Part shown: in pieces, positions 8,321-16,371 of the stretch
Layout: each line of letters starts with the position of its first letter
Numbering within the stretch: the stretch's first letter is position 1
NCBI GenBank assembly: GCA_963806455.1
Contig: CAWDXZ010000003.1
Span: forward strand, 62,001-126,000
Direction: 5' to 3'
From: Bog-756 sp963806455
GTDB lineage: Bacteria; Actinomycetota; Acidimicrobiia; Acidimicrobiales; RAAP-2
DNA length: 64,000 nucleotides
The notes under the pieces: model-generated
What the model was told of the DNA's origin: nothing
The model's database searches: none
What the model saw: only the letters and a program-made list of their open reading frames with translations
Position numbers and translations under genes: made by a program

Positions 8321-9871
8321 TCACTCTTCGCCTCGGAGCTGGCGTTTCAGGACCTTGCCGGAGGGGTTGCGCGGCAATGCGTCGAGGAAGGTGATCTCCC
8401 TCGGCACCTTGAAGTGTGCCAGTTGGGTGCGGCAGTGCTCGAGGAGCACAGCCGCCGTCGTGGCCGAATCTGCGTGCAAGACGACGAACGCCACCGGAAC
8501 CTCCCCCCATCGGTCATCCGGACGACCCACCACGGCCACTTCGAGCACGGAATCGTGCTCGTAGAGGACGCGCTCCACTTCCGAGCTGGCGATGTTCTCG
8601 CCGCCCGACACGATCATGTCTTTGAACCGATCGACGATGTAGAGATAACCGTCGTCGTCGCGGATGCCGACGTCCCCTGTGTGGAACCAGCCTCCGGCGA
8701 ATGCTGCTGTCGTAGCGTCAGGGTCCCGCCAGTAGCCTCTGAAGATCTTCGGGCCACGCAGGACGATCTCCCCACGCTCCCCTGCGGCCAACGAACCCCC
8801 CTCCTCGTCCCAGATGTCGACTTCGAGGTAGAGACACGGTCGGCCCACGCTGCCCAGCTTCCTCACGATGCTGCCCCGGTCGAGGAAGGTATCGCCGGAG
8901 ACCGTCTCGGTCAGACCGTACGCGTCGGCGAACCACGCCGAGGGGAAGACCCGCTGGATCCGCTCGATGAGCGGGACCGGCATCTTCTCGCCGCCGTTGA
9001 TGACCACCCGAACCGACGACAGGTCGCGCTGCTCGATGGCCGGCAGCGCCATGATCGCGTTGACCATGGCCGGTGCCAGCCACACGGTCGAGACCCTGGA
9101 TCGCTCGAGCTCGTCGACGACAGCGGACGCGTCGAAGGAACGATGGAGGATGGTCGTGGCACCGGCGGCGATCAGCGACGTCGTCGTGAGGTCGAGGGCA
9201 CCCACATGGTAGAGAGGGCCGCAGGCGAGCCCCAGGTCCGCGCTCGTAAAGCCGAACTCGATGATGTGCGCGAGGTTCTTCCAGGCCAGGTTGGCATGGG
9301 TGATCATCACGCCTTTTGGCCGCCCCGTTGTTCCCGATGTGTACATCAGACGGTGGACGTCGTCAGCCGCCACCGACGCTGACACCATCCGGATCGGGTC
9401 GGCACGCAGATCGGCCATGGCCGTCCATCCGTCCGCAGTCAGTGGGGACATGCACACGCGCACCGGGGTCGTCCCGATCCCTTCGACCGCCTCACTGGCG
9501 AGATGGACGAGAGCCTCGTCGCACACGAGAGCACGTGCTCCGGAGTGCTCGAGGATGTAGCGCACTTCGGGAGCCGCCAGCCGCCAGTTGATCGGCATGG
9601 CGATGGCGCCGAGGCAGTTGGCGGCGAACACCGTCTCCAGGAACTCAGTGCAGTTGAACGACAGGAGGGCTACCACGTCGCCGCGGGTGACACCGCGCTC
9701 GGCCAGGCCCGCGGCCGACGCGAGGGATCGCCGGGCCATCTCCCCGTATGTCGTCGTTTGCCCCTCGAACACCGTGACCGCCTTGTCCGGCGTCCGAGTG
9801 GCGTGGTGGACAAGCACGGCGAACCAGTTCATGTCGGCGCCCGTCGCCGGGGTGGTCGTCATCGTCGGCAC
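8321..9871 (-). CDS. Acyl-CoA synthetase (AMP-dependent ligase)
   Basis: A 516-aa ANL-superfamily ligase of standard length that activates a carboxylic acid to its CoA thioester through an acyl-AMP. Motif A3 is YTSGTTGRPKGVMITHANL, motif A5 is DAYGLTETVSGD, motif A7/A8 is WFHTGDVGIRDDDGYLYIVDRFKDMIVSGGENI, and the A10 lysine sits in NPSGKVLKRQL close to the C-terminus. It is divergent from a TetR gene 60 bp away, the normal arrangement for a repressed catabolic ligase. In context it probably primes the acid processed by the neighbouring acyl-CoA dehydrogenase and SDRs. Chain length or ring specificity cannot be read from the sequence. Confidence 0.92.
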   Translation of the reverse strand: MPTMTTTPATGADMNWFAVLVHHATRTPDKAVTVFEGQTTTYGEMARRSLASAAGLAERGVTRGDVVALLSFNCTEFLETVFAANCLGAIAMPINWRLAAPEVRYILEHSGARALVCDEALVHLASEAVEGIGTTPVRVCMSPLTADGWTAMADLRADPIRMVSASVAADDVHRLMYTSGTTGRPKGVMITHANLAWKNLAHIIEFGFTSADLGLACGPLYHVGALDLTTTSLIAAGATTILHRSFDASAVVDELERSRVSTVWLAPAMVNAIMALPAIEQRDLSSVRVVINGGEKMPVPLIERIQRVFPSAWFADAYGLTETVSGDTFLDRGSIVRKLGSVGRPCLYLEVDIWDEEGGSLAAGERGEIVLRGPKIFRGYWRDPDATTAAFAGGWFHTGDVGIRDDDGYLYIVDRFKDMIVSGGENIASSEVERVLYEHDSVLEVAVVGRPDDRWGEVPVAFVVLHADSATTAAVLLEHCRTQLAHFKVPREITFLDALPRNPSGKVLKRQLRGEE

Positions 9872-9931
9872 CTCATGCTCGCTTTCATCAAAACCCCCTC
9901 CCCATTGGACGGACCGCTAACCTCGCATTCG

Positions 9932-10564
9932 ATGCCGCAGACGGGACCGACCGGTGACTCACGCCGTAGCGCGAAGTGGCAGGCCCGCCGAGAGACCATC
10001 GTCGACACGTCCGCACCGGTCTTCGCCCGACGCGGGTACCACGCTACGGGCATCATGGATCTCTGTGCGGCGAACGGTCTCGGCAAGGGTGCCCTGTACC
10101 ACTACATCGGGTCCAAAGAGGAGCTGCTCGCCGCCATCCACGACCGAGTGATGGACGAGGTGATGCTCGGCGCTGACCGGGTGGCCGATGCGGGAGGAAC
10201 CCCATCGCGGCAGTTGGCCCGGCTCGGTGATGAGTTGCTCGACGTGATCCACCGCTACCCCGACCATGTCTGGGTCTTCCTTCACGAGTTCCCGGCGCTC
10301 ACCGGTGAGCGCGCCACGAAGTTCCGTGAGCGCCGTCGCCGGTACGAGCAGCGGGTCGAGGCCGTCCTCCGGGCCGGGGTCGACTCCGGAGAGTTCCGTG
10401 AACTGCAGCCCAGGCTTACCGCCATGGCTTGGCTCGGGATGCACAACTACACCTACCTGTGGTTGAAGGCGGGAGGACCGCTTTCGGCTCGGGATGTGGC
10501 GAAGCCCTTCGCCGATATCTTCATGCGGGGGATCGTCAGCCCGACCACGGACCTGCACGAGTAG
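9932..10564 (+). CDS. TetR/AcrR-family transcriptional regulator
   Basis: A 210-aa TetR repressor. The N-terminal helix-turn-helix spans about residues 15-65 (RRETIVDTSAPVFARRGYHATGIMDLCAANGLGKGALYHYIGSKEELL); the rest is the all-helical ligand domain. ATG 9932 was preferred to upstream in-frame codons because the open frame before it is only the antisense of the ligase gene. It is divergent from the acyl-CoA ligase, and the frameshifted SDR on the other strand ends 11 bp beyond its stop. It probably represses the ligase and itself, and may be the factor that reads the shared TGTACCGACC boxes further on; the latter is a guess from proximity. The likely inducer is an acyl-CoA or the free substrate. 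Confidence 0.88.
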   Translation: MPQTGPTGDSRRSAKWQARRETIVDTSAPVFARRGYHATGIMDLCAANGLGKGALYHYIGSKEELLAAIHDRVMDEVMLGADRVADAGGTPSRQLARLGDELLDVIHRYPDHVWVFLHEFPALTGERATKFRERRRRYEQRVEAVLRAGVDSGEFRELQPRLTAMAWLGMHNYTYLWLKAGGPLSARDVAKPFADIFMRGIVSPTTDLHE

Positions 10565-10575
10565 CTGCTCGTCTC

Positions 10576-11321
10576 TCAGGGCGCCGAGTAGCCGCCGTCC
10601 ACGACCAGCGCAGTCCCGGTCGTCCACCTCGACCCATCCCCAGCCAGATAGGAGTATGCACCCACGAGGTCGGCGGGCGACCCCAGTCCCAGGGGGTGCC
10701 GCGCCCCATGGCGTCGAGCGACTCGGACGGAAGACCGGCATGGATCGCAGACCGGAACGTCCCCGGGCACACGCAGTTGACACGGATTCCATCGCGGGCG
10801 TACTCGACGGCGGCAACCTTCGCCAACTGGATCACCGCCGCCTTGGTGGCGCAGTACGGGGCAGCATGTGACCACGCGGTCATGCCGGCGACCGAAGCCG
10901 TCAGCACGATCGAACCCGAACGCTGCGGGCGCATGACACCCACCGCGGCACGGATGCCGTTGACGGCACCGAGGAGGTTCGTCCGGAAGGCGCGCTCCCA
11001 CTCCTCGGTGGCCAGGTTGTGGATCCGACCATTGGCCGTGAGCACACCGGCATTGCTGATCAGCACATCCAGACGACCGAAGCGCTCGAGCGCCAAGGTG
11101 GTCACCGACTCGACCTGGGCCGGGTCGCCCACATCAGCCAGAGCCGTCTCCACGGTGGCGTCCGTCTCCGTGAGGCCGGCGACGGTTGCCTCGAGGAAGG
11201 CCGCGCTGACATCGCTCAGCACAAGGTCGGTGGCCGGCTCGCCGGCGAGCCGGTGCGACACCGCGGCGCCGAGGGCGCCGCCTGCGCCGGTGATCGCCAC
11301 GACCCTCCTCGGCACGGTCAT
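10576..11321 (-). pseudogene. Short-chain dehydrogenase/reductase, single-base frameshift near C-terminus
   Basis: An SDR with the Rossmann motif TGAGGALGAAV, the NAG motif (ISNAGVL) and the active-site pattern S-Y-x3-K (Ser in LTASVAGMT, PYCATKAAV). The reading frame is normal up to ESLDAMG. It then reads nonsense unless one base is added in the C run at 10704-10707, after which ARHPLGLGSPADLVGAYSYLAGD and the canonical ending TGTALVVDGGYSAP continue to the stop at 10576. The correct product would be about 248 aa. The defect lies in a four-base homopolymer, so a sequencing error is as likely as a real mutation. Its start overlaps the stop of the next upstream SDR by 4 bp, so the two are translationally coupled. 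Confidence 0.85.
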
Positions 11322-12097
11322 ACCAGCAGGTACCCGCCGTCGACGGTGAGCACGGTGCCGGTGACGAAGGCGGAGGCGTCGGACACCAGGAACTGGTAGG
11401 CGGCGGCCAGGTCAGTCGTCGCCCCCCAGCGCCGCTGGGCGGTGTGTCCGGTTATCGCGGCCGAGAGCTCGGGGTTGCGCCTCCAGCCGTCGGCCATCGG
11501 CGAGTCGAACCATCCCGGAGCCACGACGTTCACGGTGATGCCGGCGGGCGCCAGGTCCAGGGCCAGGCCCTTGGCCACGCCGACCAGCCCGGCCTTCGAG
11601 GCGCTGTAGGCGCTCAGCCCCTTGCGCGGCCGTTCCCCCAGCACCGAGCCCGTGAAGACCAGGCGCCCGCCCACGCCCATCACCCGGGCGGCGGCGCGGG
11701 CTCCGAGGAAGGCGCCCGTGAGGTTGACCTCGAGGACCTGACGCCAGACCGAGGCGTCGGTCTGGCGCGGGCCGGCCACGATCGGCGAGATCCCCGCGTT
11801 GCAGATCCACCCGTCGATGCCACCCCATTCGGTGACGGTTGCGTCGGCCACCGACTCGTTGAAATCCTCGTCCGTCACGTCACCGGAGATCGCCAGGGAC
11901 GGTCCGGGCAACGCCGCGGCGACCGCCTTCAGGTCCCTCTCGGTGCGGGCCACGAGCGTCACGGATGCTCCCGCGTCCGAAAAGGCGTGGGCGAGCAGGG
12001 CGCCGAGGCCCCGACTGGCGCCGGTGATGACCACTCGCTTCCCGGTGACCACCCCGGGGACGGGGAACGACCCGGGGATCTCGATTTCACCGATCAT
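11318..12097 (-). CDS. Short-chain dehydrogenase/reductase (SDR)
   Basis: A 259-aa classical SDR, NAD(P)-dependent. The cofactor motif is TGASRGLGALLAHAF (residues about 25-40); WICNAGISP is the NAG motif; the catalytic serine is in VFTGSVLGE, and the Tyr/Lys pair is in YSASKAGLVG. The C-terminus VTGTVLTVDGGYLLV is typical. It is the first gene of a two-SDR operon (ATGA overlap with the next) running away from the divergent E1 dehydrogenase gene. The palindromic operator TTGTAC-N10-GTACAA lies 13 bp upstream of its start, so it should share control with that E1. It probably oxidises a hydroxy intermediate of the catabolic route; the substrate is unknown. Confidence 0.9.
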   Translation of the reverse strand: MIGEIEIPGSFPVPGVVTGKRVVITGASRGLGALLAHAFSDAGASVTLVARTERDLKAVAAALPGPSLAISGDVTDEDFNESVADATVTEWGGIDGWICNAGISPIVAGPRQTDASVWRQVLEVNLTGAFLGARAAARVMGVGGRLVFTGSVLGERPRKGLSAYSASKAGLVGVAKGLALDLAPAGITVNVVAPGWFDSPMADGWRRNPELSAAITGHTAQRRWGATTDLAAAYQFLVSDASAFVTGTVLTVDGGYLLV

Positions 12098-12110
12098 CGC
12101 GCTTCCCTTG

Positions 12111-12132
12111 TTGTACCGACCACCCAGTACAA
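12111..12132. promoter_or_regulatory. Perfect inverted repeat, probable TetR-type operator
   Basis: TTGTAC-N10-GTACAA is a perfect 6-bp dyad in the 44-bp gap between the divergent SDR and E1 genes. Its left half extends to TTGTACCGACC, identical to 11 bases at 20587-20597. The right arm includes TACAAT at 12128-12133, a good -10 element 8 bp before the GTG start of the E1 gene. A repressor bound here would therefore cover the promoter. The same element family occurs at 17705 and 20588. Confidence 0.6.
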
Positions 12133-12141
12133 TACACCGAA

Positions 12142-14130
12142 GTGACCTCCGACCGACTCCCGCCGGCCTCCCGCACGAGGGCCGATCTCCTGGAGATGCA
12201 CCGCCGGATGCTCCTGATCCGCGGTTTCGAACAGCGGGTGGCCACGCTCTACCGCGACGGGGAGGTACCCGGCTTCGTGCACCTCTCGATCGGGCAGGAA
12301 GCCACCGCCGTGGGCGCGTGCTGGCCGCTCCGCCGGGCGGACGTGGTCACCTCCACCCATCGGGGCCACGGTCACTGCCTGGCCAAGGGCCTCGACCCTT
12401 TCGGGATGTTCGCCGAGCTGATGGGCAAGGACCGGGGTACGAACCGGGGCCGCGGAGGCTCGATGCACATCGCCGACCCGAAGCTCGGGATCTTCGGCGC
12501 CAACGGGATTGTGGCTGCCGGCCTGCCCATCGCCGCGGGAGCCGCGACCGCCTCACAGCTCCGGGGCGACGGCAGCGTGGCCGTGGCCTTCTTCGGTGAC
12601 GGTGCGGCTGCGCAGGGTGCCTTCCACGAAGCCCTGAACCTCGCCGCCGTCTGGCAGCTGCCGGCCATCTTCTTCTGCGAGAACAACGGCTACGCCGAGT
12701 TCTCCCCAGCCTCAACCCAGCATGCGTCGTCCCTCGAGCAACGGGCGACGGGCTATGGCATCGCCTACGCCACCGTCGACGGCAACGACGTCGTGGCCAC
12801 GGCCGCGGCGATGGAACACCTGGTCAGCGCAGCCCGCGCCGGGCGCGGGCCTGCCGTCCTCGAGGCGGTGACCTACCGCTGGCACGGCCACTACGAGGGC
12901 GATCCTCAGCGCTACCGGTCACCGGAGGAGGTCCGGCGTTGGGAGGCACGGGACCCGCTCCTGGTGCACGAGGCCCGGCTCCGGGGATCCGGCGTCGGAG
13001 ACGACGAGATCAAGGGGCTCGAGTCGTCGGTGACCGACGAGCTCGACGCTGCGATGCAGGCCGCCCGTCGACTCGCCGGCCCGGCTGCGGCCGCCTTGAC
13101 CGATTTCGTGGTGCGTGTGCGACCGACGCCCGAGGAGCTGCCGGCACCCGACACCGGCCCCGTGTTCCGCACCATGGACGCGGTGCGTGCCGCTCTGGAG
13201 CTGGAGCTGTCCGACGACGACCGGGTGTTCGTCGCCGGCATCGACGTCGCCGAAGGGGGGAACGTCTTCGGGATCACCCGGGGTCTCCGGGACCGGTTCG
13301 GGGAACGGGTGCGCGACACCCCGATCTCCGAGACGGCGATCATCGGCCTCGGCGTCGGCGCAGCCATGGCCGGGATGCGACCGGTTGTCGAACTTATGTA
13401 CCTCGACTTCCTCGGCGTCTGTTTCGACCAGCTGCTCAACCAGGCCGCCAAGCTCCCGTTCATGACGGGAGGGGCGGCGGAGATGGCGCTCACGGTGCGG
13501 ACCCAATTCGGCGCCGGTCGCTCATCGGGGAGCCAGCATTCCCAGAGCCTGGAGGCGCTCCTCGCCCACATCCCCGGGCTGAGCGTGGTCATGCCATCGA
13601 CGCCGGCCGACACCTACGGGCTGCTCCGTGCGGCGATCCAGGATCCGAACCCCGTGGTCTTCATCGAGAACCGGCTGCTGTACGGCATGAAGGGCCCCCA
13701 GCCCCCGTCCGACCATATCGTCCCCATAGGCAAGTCAGCGGTCGTACGTCCCGGAACCGACGCGACCGTGGTGTCGCTCTCACGGATGGTGCACGAGGCG
13801 ATCGCTGCCGCCCAGGGCCTGGCCGGAGAGGGAACCTCGGTCGAGGTGATCGATCTGAGAAGCGTGGCCCCCCTCGACGTCGCGCCCGTCCTCGACTCGG
13901 TGCACAAGACAGGTCGGCTCCTCATCGCCCACGAGGCAGTCGTTCCCTTCGGCATCGGGGCGGAGCTGTCGGCCATTGTCGCCCGCGAGGGATTCTGGGA
14001 TCTGGACGCACCCATCGAGCGGATCGGGGCCGCTCCGACACCGCCACCGTACGCCCCCGAGCTGGAACGGGCCTGGCTCCCCGACCGTGACGACATCGCA
14101 GTCGCCATCCGCCGGCTCGTCAACGTCTAG
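12142..14130 (+). CDS. 2-oxoacid dehydrogenase E1, fused alpha and beta subunits
   Basis: A 662-aa protein that joins the two usually separate E1 subunits of thiamine-diphosphate-dependent 2-oxoacid dehydrogenases. Residues 1-320 are E1 alpha, with the TPP/Mg motif GDG at 152-154 closing at NN 181-182 and the phosphorylation-loop-like YRWHGHYEGD. Residues about 345-662 are E1 beta, with GITRGLRDRFGERVRDTPISE and the conserved region around FGAGRSSGSQHSQSLEAL. The family decarboxylates pyruvate, acetoin or branched-chain 2-oxoacids and hands the acyl group to a lipoyl E2. No E2 or E3 gene is in the window, so partners must be elsewhere. GTG 12142 has no ribosome binding site but sits 8 bp after TACAAT, suggesting a leaderless mRNA. 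Confidence 0.9.
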   Translation: MTSDRLPPASRTRADLLEMHRRMLLIRGFEQRVATLYRDGEVPGFVHLSIGQEATAVGACWPLRRADVVTSTHRGHGHCLAKGLDPFGMFAELMGKDRGTNRGRGGSMHIADPKLGIFGANGIVAAGLPIAAGAATASQLRGDGSVAVAFFGDGAAAQGAFHEALNLAAVWQLPAIFFCENNGYAEFSPASTQHASSLEQRATGYGIAYATVDGNDVVATAAAMEHLVSAARAGRGPAVLEAVTYRWHGHYEGDPQRYRSPEEVRRWEARDPLLVHEARLRGSGVGDDEIKGLESSVTDELDAAMQAARRLAGPAAAALTDFVVRVRPTPEELPAPDTGPVFRTMDAVRAALELELSDDDRVFVAGIDVAEGGNVFGITRGLRDRFGERVRDTPISETAIIGLGVGAAMAGMRPVVELMYLDFLGVCFDQLLNQAAKLPFMTGGAAEMALTVRTQFGAGRSSGSQHSQSLEALLAHIPGLSVVMPSTPADTYGLLRAAIQDPNPVVFIENRLLYGMKGPQPPSDHIVPIGKSAVVRPGTDATVVSLSRMVHEAIAAAQGLAGEGTSVEVIDLRSVAPLDVAPVLDSVHKTGRLLIAHEAVVPFGIGAELSAIVAREGFWDLDAPIERIGAAPTPPPYAPELERAWLPDRDDIAVAIRRLVNV

Positions 14131-14131
14131 T

Positions 14132-15280
14132 TCAGCAGCCCAACAAGCGGGCGATCACCAGATGCTGGATCTCATTGGTGCCTTCGCCGATCTCCAGCAC
14201 CTTGGAATCGCAGTAGAACCGGGCCACCGCTGTCTCGAGCATGTACCCGAGGCCGCCGTGGACCTGGACCGCCTCCGATGCCGCCCATGCGGCCAGGCGA
14301 CTGGCCTTCAGCTTGGCCATCGCCGCCTCCTTCTGGAAGTCCTGACCGGCATCGCGAAGGTACGCGGCTCGGTAGGTGAGCCACCGTGCCGCCTCGAGCT
14401 CGGTGGCGATGTCGGCCAGCTTGAACTGAACGGCCTGGAACTTCGAGATGGGCTGCCCGAATTGCACCCGCTCCCGCGCATAGGCGGTCGCCATGTCGAG
14501 CACGGCTTGGGTCAGACTGAGCGACAGTGCCGCGATGGAGATGCGTCCGACCTCGAGCGTGCGCAGGAACTGGCTGAGCCCGAGGCGGGGATCGCCGAGT
14601 AGTTGATCGTCGCCGACCCAGACATCATCCAGGTACAGCTCGCGGGTGTCGAGGCCGCGCCATCCGATGCCCCGCATCTTCGGCCCCATGGTGAATCCAG
14701 AGGCGCCCTTCTCGACGATGAAGCTCCCGAACAGCGGTCCCTGGTCCCCGACGGGCTCGATGCGAGCCAGCAGCGTCACCCCGAAGGACATGTCCGTCCC
14801 GGCATTGGAGATGAACGTCTTTCGGCCGTTGATCAGCCATCCACCGTCGTGGGGCTCGGCTCGGGTACGGATGCCGCGTGCGTCGGACCCTGCATCGGGC
14901 TCGGTCAGCGCGAACCCACCGAGCACGCGCCCCTCGGCGAGCGGCCGCAGCCAGCGCTCCCGCTGGGCGTCGTTCCCGAACAGGTAGATGGGCAAGGAGC
15001 CGATGGTCACATGGGCCTGCCATGCTGCCGCCACGGATTGGTCGGCCAGGCCGATCTGCTCCATGGCCGCGACGAAGCCGACGGTTGACATGCCGATCCC
15101 ACCCCACTCCTCCGGGACGAGGATGCCGAGCAGGCCGAGCTCACCCATCTCTCGGAGGAGGTCGGTGGGGCACCGCGCCTCCTCCCACGCCAGAGGGGCG
15201 CGGCGGGCGATCTGTCGCCGTGCGAAATCACGACACAGCTCGGCGAGATCCCGTTCCGGCTCGGTGAGCGAGAGGTCCAT
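14132..15280 (-). CDS. Acyl-CoA dehydrogenase
   Basis: A 382-aa FAD-dependent acyl-CoA dehydrogenase of normal length. The signature FALTEPDAGSDA lies near residue 127, followed by FISNAGT and the second family signature around QVHGGLGYMLE. The catalytic base is the Glu of LEIGEGTNEIQ, in the position used by short- and medium-chain enzymes. It introduces the 2,3-double bond in beta-oxidation and passes electrons to ETF. It converges on the E1 gene with only 1 bp between the stops. The HSD17B4-like SDR lies upstream on the same strand with a 37-bp gap, so the two probably form an operon supplying consecutive beta-oxidation steps. Confidence 0.93.
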   Translation of the reverse strand: MDLSLTEPERDLAELCRDFARRQIARRAPLAWEEARCPTDLLREMGELGLLGILVPEEWGGIGMSTVGFVAAMEQIGLADQSVAAAWQAHVTIGSLPIYLFGNDAQRERWLRPLAEGRVLGGFALTEPDAGSDARGIRTRAEPHDGGWLINGRKTFISNAGTDMSFGVTLLARIEPVGDQGPLFGSFIVEKGASGFTMGPKMRGIGWRGLDTRELYLDDVWVGDDQLLGDPRLGLSQFLRTLEVGRISIAALSLSLTQAVLDMATAYARERVQFGQPISKFQAVQFKLADIATELEAARWLTYRAAYLRDAGQDFQKEAAMAKLKASRLAAWAASEAVQVHGGLGYMLETAVARFYCDSKVLEIGEGTNEIQHLVIARLLGC

Positions 15281-15317
15281 GGGCCGTCCCTAGGTCTCCG
15301 AGCAGGTGGCCGGACCC

Positions 15318-16283
15318 CTACGGGGCAACGGAGCCTCCGCCGTTCGGGCGCAGGTGGGCCATGAAGGAGGCCGACCAGGCAACGAGGTCGGCGGGGACGG
15401 AGTAGCCGCTCTCGTCGTTGATCCTGTCCCAATTCTGGGCGACATCCTCGATCGTGGGCCCGGGGGTGGCGTGGACGTACCCCTCCGTCGAGGCGATGAA
15501 GAGCCGCGCGAACCGGCCTGCGCCGGCCGTGTAGATCTCGCCGGTGACGGGACAGGACTCATGGGCCAGGAAGCCCACCATCGGTGCGACGAGATCCGGC
15601 GACATCGGCGGCGGACCGACATCTTCGCCGGCCGGAGACTCCGGCTCGGCAGGGGGCCGGCCGGCCATCCGCGTCCAGGCCGCCGGAGCGATGAGATTGA
15701 CTTTGATCCCGTGAGCCGTTCCGGCGGTGGCGAGGCTGCGGGTCAGCCCGATGACACCGCCCTTCGCCGTCGCGTACGCCAGGTTGTCCGGCAGGCCGAA
15801 CACACCCGTGGAGGTGGTCATGACGATTCGGCCGTAACCCTGTTCGACCATCTGCGGCCACGCGGATCGGGCTGTGTTGAAAGAGCCGCTCACATGGACG
15901 GCGAGATGGCTCGAGAGGTCGTCGGCATCGGCGTCCGGGAGGCCGGCCCACCTCATGATGCCGGCATTGTTGATCAGGATGTCGAGCCGCCCGAATCGCC
16001 CGATGGCCACGTCGATGAGCGACTGGGCGCCCTCGACGGTGGCCACGTCGCTGTCGTCGGCAATCGCCGACCCTCCTTCTGAGACGATGGCGGCGGCGAC
16101 ACCGGACGCCACTCGGGCATCTGCGCCGAGTCCGGCCACCGAACCACCGAGGTCGTTGACGACGACCGAGGCGCCGCGGCTGGCGAGCAGTCGGGCGTGG
16201 GCTCGGCCAATGCCCCGTCCTGCCCCGGTGACGACGGCGACCCTGCCTTCGAAACTGTGCCTGTTCACTGCGAACCGTCCCAC
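15318..16283 (-). CDS. SDR of the (3R)-hydroxyacyl-CoA dehydrogenase (HSD17B4-like) type
   Basis: A 321-aa SDR, longer than the classical 250 aa because of a C-terminal extension. The cofactor motif is TGAGRGIGRAHARLLA, followed by VVNDLGGSVAG, whose Asp-Leu-Gly points to NAD specificity. ILINNAGI and the YATAKGGVIGLTRSLA active-site helix follow. The N-terminal half closely matches the dehydrogenase domain of peroxisomal multifunctional enzyme 2. The last 90 residues (after GEIYTAGAGRFARLF) carry the extension typical of this subgroup. It should oxidise a 3-hydroxyacyl-CoA, the step after hydration of the acyl-CoA dehydrogenase product. No enoyl-CoA hydratase is seen nearby. Confidence 0.88.
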   Translation of the reverse strand: MGRFAVNRHSFEGRVAVVTGAGRGIGRAHARLLASRGASVVVNDLGGSVAGLGADARVASGVAAAIVSEGGSAIADDSDVATVEGAQSLIDVAIGRFGRLDILINNAGIMRWAGLPDADADDLSSHLAVHVSGSFNTARSAWPQMVEQGYGRIVMTTSTGVFGLPDNLAYATAKGGVIGLTRSLATAGTAHGIKVNLIAPAAWTRMAGRPPAEPESPAGEDVGPPPMSPDLVAPMVGFLAHESCPVTGEIYTAGAGRFARLFIASTEGYVHATPGPTIEDVAQNWDRINDESGYSVPADLVAWSASFMAHLRPNGGGSVAP

Positions 16284-16371
16284 CCCCGCTGCTTCAGCAA
16301 TCGCCGCGGAATCGCATCGTGGGCGTCAGCTCGGTCGGGTCGGTGTGTTGGTCACGGATGACGGTGCCGGT

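Noticed and set aside
9503..9931. Extension of the first TetR gene upstream to 9503
   Set aside because: This part is antisense of the ligase N-terminus; the helix-turn-helix begins just after ATG 9932.
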